Positions 6,940-10,801 of a stretch of DNA of 10,801 nucleotides are shown here, one piece after another. Origin of the DNA: an uncultured bacterium. GTDB taxonomy: Bacteria; Actinomycetota; Coriobacteriia; Coriobacteriales; Coriobacteriaceae. The notes beneath the pieces are model-generated. The model did not search any database. It was given only the letters and a program-made list of their open reading frames with translations, and was not told where the DNA came from. The stretch is taken from positions 1 to 10,801 of the forward strand of contig CAJMOP010000065.1 of the NCBI GenBank assembly GCA_905215115.1, given 5' to 3'. Every line of letters starts with the position of its first letter. The first letter of the stretch is position 1. The translations under genes and the position numbers were made by a program.

Positions 6940-8406
6940 ATGCGTATCTACAACAGCGCTACCCATAAAAAGGAAGAGTTCCAGCCCATCGAGTCCGGCA
7001 AGGTCCGCATGTACGTGTGCGGCCCCACGGTCTACGACAACATCCACATCGGCAATGCTCGCACGTTCATCAGCTTTGACGTGATTCGTCGCTGGCTCAT
7101 CGCGAGCGGCTACGAGGTCACGTTCGCCCAGAACCTCACCGATGTCGATGACAAGATCATCAAGCGCGCCAACGAGCAGGGCCGCACGGCCGCCGAGGTC
7201 GCGACGGAGTTCTCCGACAAGTTCATCGGCGTCATGCGTGCCGCCAACGTGCTCGATCCCGATGTGCGCCCCCGCGCCACCAAGGAGATCGGCCCCATGA
7301 TCGCTATGATCAAGACGCTTATCGAGCAGGGCCATGCCTACGCCGCCGATAACGGCGACGTGTACTTTGCCGTGCGCAGCGATCCCAACTATGGTCAGGT
7401 TTCGGGCCGCAACATCGACGATCTGATGGTTGGCGCGCGCATCGAGGAGAACGAGGGCAAGAACGACCCGCTCGACTTTGCCCTGTGGAAGGCCGCCAAG
7501 CCCGGCGAGCCCAGCTGGCCGAGCCCCTGGGGCGAAGGCCGTCCCGGTTGGCACACCGAGTGCGCCGCCATGGTGCATCGCTACCTGGGCACCCCGATCG
7601 ACATCCACGGCGGTGGCTCCGACCTTGCCTTCCCGCATCACGAGAACGAGTGTGCCCAGGCCACCTGCGCCTGGCACCAGGGTTTCTCCAACACCTGGAT
7701 GCACACGGGCATGCTGCTGGTAGACGGCGAGAAGATGTCCAAGTCGCTCGGAAACTTCTTTACGCTGGCCGAGGTGCTCGAACAGCACTCTGCTGCGGCC
7801 CTGCGCCTGCTGATGCTGCAGACGAGCTATCGCTCGCCGCTCGACTTTTCTTGGGAGCGCCTGGAGGGTGCCGAGAACTCGCTTACGCGTATCGCCGGTA
7901 CGGTCGAGAACCTGCGCTGGGCCGCGAACCATGCGGCGGCCGATGCCGATGAGGCAGCATCTGAGGCGTTTGCCGCCAAGGCCGCCGAGACCCGTGCCGC
8001 CTTTAAGGAGTGCATGGACGACGACTTTAACACTGCCGGTGCCATGGGTGCTGTCTTTGGCTTTGTGACCGAGTGCAACCAGTACCTGGAGCAGGCGGGC
8101 GATGCTGCCGACAAGGCCGCTGCGCTTGCTGCTGCCGATACGCTGGTCGAGCTGCTCGATACGTTTGGCGTCGAGCTCCCCGAGCCCAAGGTCGAGTTGC
8201 CGCTGGGCCTGCTGGGCGTTGCCGCCGGCCTGGTCGCCTACACGGGTGACGACGTGGACGAGGCCGCTGCCAAGATTCTCGAGGCCCGTGCCGAGGCCCG
8301 TGCCGCCAAGAACTGGGATCTGGCCGACGCCATCCGCGACCAGCTCAAGGACCTCGGGCTGACGATTGAAGATACCGCCGCCGGCACCCGTATCAAATCT
8401 CTCTAA
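6940..8406 (+). CDS. cysS: Cysteinyl-tRNA synthetase (CysS)
   Basis: Class I synthetase that charges tRNA-Cys. At 488 residues it is full length. It has the HIGH-type motif HIGN (36-39) and KMSKS (265-269). The zinc site that discriminates cysteine is complete: C27 (YVCGPT), C208 (HTECAAM), and H233 and E237 in HHENE. The C-terminal third (about 310-488) is the helical DALR and anticodon-binding region, and it is Ala/Glu rich. The ATG comes 3 bases after the ispF stop, with AAGGAG at the end of ispF as its binding site, so it belongs to the disA-ispD-ispF transcript. In Bacillus, gltX and cysE lie between ispF and cysS; both are absent here. Confidence 0.97.
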   Translation: MRIYNSATHKKEEFQPIESGKVRMYVCGPTVYDNIHIGNARTFISFDVIRRWLIASGYEVTFAQNLTDVDDKIIKRANEQGRTAAEVATEFSDKFIGVMRAANVLDPDVRPRATKEIGPMIAMIKTLIEQGHAYAADNGDVYFAVRSDPNYGQVSGRNIDDLMVGARIEENEGKNDPLDFALWKAAKPGEPSWPSPWGEGRPGWHTECAAMVHRYLGTPIDIHGGGSDLAFPHHENECAQATCAWHQGFSNTWMHTGMLLVDGEKMSKSLGNFFTLAEVLEQHSAAALRLLMLQTSYRSPLDFSWERLEGAENSLTRIAGTVENLRWAANHAAADADEAASEAFAAKAAETRAAFKECMDDDFNTAGAMGAVFGFVTECNQYLEQAGDAADKAAALAAADTLVELLDTFGVELPEPKVELPLGLLGVAAGLVAYTGDDVDEAAAKILEARAEARAAKNWDLADAIRDQLKDLGLTIEDTAAGTRIKSL

Positions 8407-8412
8407 TCCCCG

Positions 8413-8514
8413 CGGGTTTCCCAAGCGCCCGACCTTGCCGTTCAAACCGTCGCTCGCGTACTCAAGTACGCGTCGCTCCTCTTTCACGGCCATCTCGGGC
8501 ACTTGGAAAACCCG
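8413..8514. repeat. 102-bp palindromic intergenic element (REP-like)
   Basis: A symmetric imperfect palindrome centred at 8463.5 with no indels. The outer arms 8413-8432 and 8495-8514 match at 18 of 20 positions (CGGGTTT, CCAAG and GCCCGA blocks). A middle GCCGT (8437-8441) faces ACGGC (8486-8490), and the inner arms CGCGTACT (8455-8462) and AGTACGCG (8465-8472) are perfect. GTCGCTC occurs as a direct repeat on both sides of the inner hairpin (8449-8455, 8472-8478). It starts 7 bases after the cysS stop and ends 4 bases before a separate terminator. It encodes no protein I can support. It resembles REP or MITE-type elements, but no transposase is present. Confidence 0.8.
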
Positions 8515-8517
8515 TAC

Positions 8518-8560
8518 CGACCGCCCGAATTAATATTCATGGGCGGTCGTTTATTTTGTT
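8518..8560 (+). terminator. Rho-independent terminator of the disA-cysS operon
   Basis: CGACCGCCC (8518-8526) pairs perfectly with GGGCGGTCG (8541-8549). The loop contains GAAT and ATTC that extend the stem, and a TTTATTTTGTTT tail follows. It ends the disA-ispD-ispF-cysS unit; some read-through into rlmB is possible, since no convincing rlmB promoter is visible in the 30 bases that follow. Confidence 0.92.
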
Positions 8561-8592
8561 TCGTTTGATAATTGTGTTAAGGAGGCCGTTTT

Positions 8593-9513
8593 ATGGCCGA
8601 CAATCGCAAACGTGCACCGCGTGGAGGCAAGCAGGCTGCTTCTGGCTCGCGTCCGATTCGCCGCAACGACCGCGCTGCCACTCCCAAGGGCCAGCGCGAG
8701 CGCTCCCAAGCCCAGGCTGCGCGTTCGCAGCGAGATCGCAACCGCGACAACGTTCAGGTTCCCAAGGGCGAGTTTATCGAAGGTCGTCGTGCTGCCGCCG
8801 AGGCACTGCGTACCGGCTTTCCCGTCAAGTGCGCGCTCATCGCCGAGGGCGGGGAGCGCGATGCCGCCTTGTCGCGCCTGGTCGACGACCTCAACGCCGC
8901 GGACGTCCGCATTAAGTATGTGCCGCGCACGCAGCTCGATGCGCTGTCGAGCCATGGCGCTCACCAGGGCATTGCGCTCGAGGTGGGCAATTTCCCCTAT
9001 GCCGATGTCGCCGATATTCTCGATCGCGCGGGTGAAGGACCGGCGCTCGTCGTCGTGCTCGACCATGTGACCGACGATGGCAATTTTGGTGCGATCGTGC
9101 GCTCTGCCGAGGTCGTGGGCGCAGCGGGCGTCATCATTGCCAACAAGCGCGCCGCCGGTGTGACCGTGGGCAGCTACAAAACCTCCGCTGGTGCCGTCAT
9201 GCACCTGCCCATCGCGCAGGTTCCCAATATCGCCCGAGCGCTTGACGACCTCAAGGCCGCCAGCTTTTGGGTGGGCGGTGCTTCCGAGCACGCCGAGGGC
9301 AGTTGCTGGGATGCTCCCTTCGAGGGCCGCGTTGCGCTCGTCATGGGCTCCGAGGGCGACGGCATCTCGCGCCTGGTGCTCGAGAAATGCGACTTTTTGA
9401 CCAAGCTTCCCCAGCGCGGCATGACCGAGAGTCTCAACGTGGCCCAGGCGACCACCGCGCTGTGCTTTGAGTGGCTGCGCCGCAATGCCGGCGAGCTCAT
9501 GGGGGAGGAGTAG
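8593..9513 (+). CDS. rlmB: 23S rRNA (guanosine-2'-O-)-methyltransferase RlmB (SPOUT/TrmH family)
   Basis: Methylates a 23S rRNA ribose (G2251 in E. coli) using SAM. In order: a very basic low-complexity tail (1-56, rich in Arg, Gln and Ala), a substrate-binding domain (about 59-135), and the knotted SPOUT catalytic domain. The catalytic domain shows motif 1 DHVTDDGNFGAIVRSA (157-172, N164 and R170), motif 2 GSEGDGI (252-258) and motif 3 RGMTESLNVAQATTAL (275-290). The family usually has a proline where this protein has D162. The tail makes it longer (306) than E. coli RlmB (243). AAGGAGG lies seven bases before the ATG. A TrmH-type tRNA target cannot be fully excluded, but the N-terminal domain and the synteny favour RlmB. 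Confidence 0.9.
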   Translation: MADNRKRAPRGGKQAASGSRPIRRNDRAATPKGQRERSQAQAARSQRDRNRDNVQVPKGEFIEGRRAAAEALRTGFPVKCALIAEGGERDAALSRLVDDLNAADVRIKYVPRTQLDALSSHGAHQGIALEVGNFPYADVADILDRAGEGPALVVVLDHVTDDGNFGAIVRSAEVVGAAGVIIANKRAAGVTVGSYKTSAGAVMHLPIAQVPNIARALDDLKAASFWVGGASEHAEGSCWDAPFEGRVALVMGSEGDGISRLVLEKCDFLTKLPQRGMTESLNVAQATTALCFEWLRRNAGELMGEE

Positions 9514-9516
9514 CGC

Positions 9517-10194
9517 ATGTCCAAGAAGAACCGCGCCAAGTCCAAGGCCAAGCGCTTTGGCGAGGGCTCGGCCAAGCCGATTGTTTCGGCCGCGACCTAT
9601 GGCGTGGGCGGCAATGCGTTTGCGCAGGCCATCGCCGACCCGGTCTCGACGGTGCACTCCAATAAGCCCGAGCTGCTGGTGGTCGACGGCTACAACGTGA
9701 TTCACTGCACGCCGCGCTACGAAAAGCTCGTCTACGACCATTCCGACGATCCATATTCCAGCGACGTCCACGATATGGCTCGTACTGCGCTTATCAACGA
9801 TGTCGCGGCGTTTGCCCAGGGCCGTTACGAGGCCGTGATCGTGTTCGACGGCGCGGGCAACATCTCCAACGAGCGCCCCAACCTACCGGCCCGCGGCGTG
9901 CGCATCGAGTTCTCGCCGACGGGCGTCTCTGCCGATACCGTGGTGCAGAAGCTCTGCATCGAGGCGCGCGAGGAAGGCCGCGCGTGCTCCGTGGTATCGA
10001 GCGACGGCACGATCCAGGCTGTCGTCATGGGCAAGGGCGTTACGCGCATCTCGAGCCGTATGCTGGTGGACGAGATCAAACAGATCGATAACGACGTTCA
10101 CGAGGCAGAGGAAGCTCCGCAGATCAAGATGACTCTGGGCAGCCGCCTGAGTCCCGATGCCCTGGCCAAGCTCAAGGCCCTGCGCGGACGGTAG
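9517..10194 (+). CDS. yacP: YacP/Rae1-type NYN-domain ribonuclease
   Basis: A PIN-like NYN-domain nuclease (formerly DUF901). Its B. subtilis counterpart Rae1 enters the ribosomal A site and cuts mRNA. The domain spans about residues 51-210, with the acidic site visible: D57 in LLVVDGYNVI (N60 is the NYN asparagine), D111 in VIVFDGAGN, D140 in SADTVV and D163 in SSDGTIQ. A lysine/arginine-rich, probably disordered 50-residue N-terminal extension precedes it, so the protein is longer (225) than Rae1 (about 170). The ATG lies 3 bases after the rlmB stop, with GGGGAGGAG overlapping the end of rlmB, so the pair is one unit. The rlmB-yacP order is the same in B. subtilis. Nuclease activity is inferred from the residues. 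Confidence 0.9.
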   Translation: MSKKNRAKSKAKRFGEGSAKPIVSAATYGVGGNAFAQAIADPVSTVHSNKPELLVVDGYNVIHCTPRYEKLVYDHSDDPYSSDVHDMARTALINDVAAFAQGRYEAVIVFDGAGNISNERPNLPARGVRIEFSPTGVSADTVVQKLCIEAREEGRACSVVSSDGTIQAVVMGKGVTRISSRMLVDEIKQIDNDVHEAEEAPQIKMTLGSRLSPDALAKLKALRGR

Positions 10195-10236
10195 GGGATT
10201 ATCCATAGAGACCCGTTTCCCAATTGGCCGGCCCGT

Positions 10237-10263
10237 TGATTTGTAATCAATGGACTGTGGGTT
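10237..10263 (+). pseudogene. tRNA-Thr fragment (anticodon arm to T-stem)
   Basis: Matches the intact tRNA-Thr exactly 208 bp downstream at 23 of 27 positions without gaps: TGATTTGTAATCA (10237-10249) is identical, then TGG and GGGTT at the same spacing. The anticodon arm can still pair and shows TGT. Nothing resembling the acceptor stem, D-arm or 3' half is present, so it is a remnant or an attachment-site copy, not a gene. Confidence 0.7.
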
Positions 10264-10268
10264 GCCGT

Positions 10269-10333
10269 CGCCAAAACGAATAGTTTTTGGTTTTGGCGAA
10301 CGGATAAAACTATTCGTTCTGGCGAATAGTTTT
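10269..10333. repeat. Three copies of CGAATAGTTTT forming alternative hairpins
   Basis: Copy 1 is at 10277-10287 (plus), copy 2 at 10306-10316 (inverted) and copy 3 at 10323-10333 (plus). Copies 1 and 2 extend to a 13-bp perfect inverted repeat (10275-10287, 10306-10318), and copies 2 and 3 form an 11-bp stem with a 6-nt loop. CGCCAAAAC (10269-10277) also pairs with GTTTTGGCG (10290-10298). The hairpins exclude one another. The region lies 75 bases after yacP, so the 2-3 hairpin, ending in TTTT, could be a weak terminator; operator use is equally possible. Confidence 0.75.
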
Positions 10334-10358
10334 GAGATGTGGTCGGGTGAAGGGCCTG

Positions 10359-10387
10359 TTGCGCCTCGTCCGCAATTCCTTTATTCT
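10359..10387 (+). promoter_or_regulatory. Possible promoter of the tRNA-Thr
   Basis: TTGCGC (10359-10364) and TATTCT (10382-10387) are 17 bp apart, about 30 bases ahead of the mature tRNA. The transcript leader would contain a small GCGC-GAAA-GCGC hairpin (10400-10411 area). The match to consensus is moderate. Confidence 0.4.
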
Positions 10388-10417
10388 TAACTGGCTTCGC
10401 GCGAAAGCGCCAAGTGT

Positions 10418-10492
10418 GCCAGTGTGGCGCAACGGTAGCGCAACTGATTTGTAATCAGTGGGTTGCGGGTTCGATTCCTGTCACTGGCTCCA
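10418..10492 (+). tRNA. tRNA-Thr (anticodon TGT)
   Basis: Complete cloverleaf of 75 nt with encoded CCA. Acceptor GCCAGTG (10418-10424) pairs with CACTGGC (10482-10488), with discriminator T10489 then CCA. The D-stem is GCGC/GCGC (10427-10441) and the anticodon stem ACTGA/TCAGT holds the loop TTTGTAA, anticodon TGT at 10450-10452. The T-arm is GCGGG-TTCGATT-CCTGT (10465-10481), with two G-T pairs. It reads ACA (and related) threonine codons. A terminator follows at once, so it is transcribed alone. Confidence 0.97.
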
Positions 10493-10501
10493 TGAGAGTT
10501 T

Positions 10502-10541
10502 CGGGCCCTGTCCCCCTGAGGGACAGGGCCCGTTTCTATTT
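10502..10541 (+). terminator. Strong terminator after tRNA-Thr
   Basis: CGGGCCCTGTCCC (10502-10514) and GGGACAGGGCCCG (10520-10532) form a perfect 13-bp stem with a 5-nt loop, followed by TTTCTATTT. It starts 10 bases after the tRNA. Confidence 0.95.
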
Positions 10542-10586
10542 ATGTCGATAAGTCAGCGTGTTTGGCGCCAACCAAGCTTCAGGTTT

Positions 10587-10764
10587 GACTCGATCTGTAA
10601 CACGAAGAAGCTGAAAACCTTTCTTACTGTTACAGAATGAGACGTAAGCGGAGGTCTCTGCGTAATATCTCGACCTGTAACAGATAGGGGAGAAAATGTT
10701 CTCTATATGTTACAGATCGAGACAAAAGCCGTGTCGAGCTCGGCTGCCCATTACAGTCTGAAAT
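10587..10764. repeat. Cluster of five TGTTACAG-type motifs in alternating orientation
   Basis: A consensus near TGTTACAGATCGAGAC occurs at 10587-10603 (inverted), 10628-10643 (plus), 10667-10682 (inverted) and 10708-10723 (plus), with a weaker copy at 10749-10764 (plus). The TTACAG cores of the inward-facing pairs are 35 bp apart in both cases, and the second pair lies exactly 80 bp after the first. So this is a diverged tandem duplication of a hairpin unit. The second pair matches at 14 of 15 positions around its inner hairpin GAGAA-AATG-TTCTC. Each pair is followed by a further small GAGAC/GTCTC-type stem. I see no gene in 10542-10801. Confidence 0.8.
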
Positions 10765-10767
10765 AGG

Positions 10768-10787
10768 CCATCGATAAATTTCGATGG
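10768..10787. repeat. Small inverted repeat near the right edge
   Basis: CCATCGA (10768-10774) and TCGATGG (10781-10787) flank TAAATT. No T tract follows on the plus strand, so it is not a plain terminator for leftward genes here. It may belong to the control region of a gene beyond the window. Confidence 0.45.
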
Positions 10788-10801
10788 CGAGCATTCGGCG
10801 C

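Noticed and set aside
6913..8502. 529-codon open frame on the minus strand, opposite cysS
   Set aside because: It mirrors cysS, whose active-site and zinc motifs are complete. Long antisense frames are expected from the strong third-position G/C bias, and the product has no recognisable domain.
8551..9771. 406-codon minus-strand frame opposite rlmB and yacP
   Set aside because: Same reason: a shadow of two well-supported genes, with no ribosome binding site or family motifs.
10195..10417. A second complete tRNA or a T-box before the tRNA-Thr
   Set aside because: Only the anticodon-to-T-stem segment matches; no acceptor or D-arm can be built, and there is no downstream synthetase or amino-acid gene or T-box core motif.
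10458..10640. 60-codon plus-strand frame
   Set aside because: It overlaps the tRNA-Thr and its terminator and has no supporting start signal or domain.
10587..10764. Possible CRISPR array from regularly spaced repeats
   Set aside because: The repeats alternate in orientation, are only about 16 bp, vary in sequence, and no cas gene is near.

Overview
The window looks like chromosomal DNA of a high-GC gut actinobacterium of the class Coriobacteriia, most like Collinsella. This is an inference from the strong G/C preference at third codon positions and the character of the proteins; no marker in the window fixes the species. Apart from the tail of one unidentified gene, every coding gene can be assigned to a known family. 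The less explained material lies in the non-coding parts: several palindromes, repeats and a tRNA fragment.

Layout. 1-66: last codons of an unidentified gene, then a terminator. 281-1738 (+): pepD, an M20-type dipeptidase, apparently a single-gene unit with a terminator behind it. 1864-3600 (-): a hipBA toxin-antitoxin pair with a large palindromic operator at 3615-3657; its base composition is visibly less GC-rich than its neighbours, which suggests transfer. 3729-4307 (-): mntP, a manganese exporter, preceded by a yybP-ykoY manganese riboswitch with its own terminator (4363-4500). 4657-8406 (+): disA-ispD-ispF-cysS, a tight run with overlaps or 3-nt gaps. It contains a c-di-AMP synthase, two enzymes of the MEP isoprenoid pathway and cysteinyl-tRNA synthetase. 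It is followed by a 102-bp palindromic element and a terminator. 8593-10194 (+): rlmB (23S rRNA 2'-O-methyltransferase) and a YacP/Rae1-type NYN nuclease. 10418-10492 (+): tRNA-Thr(TGT) with a strong terminator.

The order disA-ispD-ispF-cysS-rlmB-yacP is a compact version of the Bacillus subtilis order radA-disA-yacL-ispD-ispF-gltX-cysE-cysS-mrnC-rlmB-yacP-sigH. The genes between them are missing here, and the mntP/hipBA block occupies the side where radA would be expected. The cluster joins genome-integrity or cell-wall signalling (c-di-AMP), isoprenoid precursor supply and translation functions.

The final 600 bases carry no convincing protein gene. They hold a fragment matching the anticodon-to-T-stem part of the tRNA-Thr (10237-10263), three copies of an 11-bp motif able to form alternative hairpins (10269-10333), the tRNA gene, and a cluster of five copies of a TGTTACAG-type motif arranged as two inverted pairs 80 bp apart (10587-10764). 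I did not find a clear new multi-gene system. The best leads are the hipBA operator and its echo in the mntP terminator, the 102-bp palindrome after cysS, and the repeat and tRNA-fragment region at the right end.
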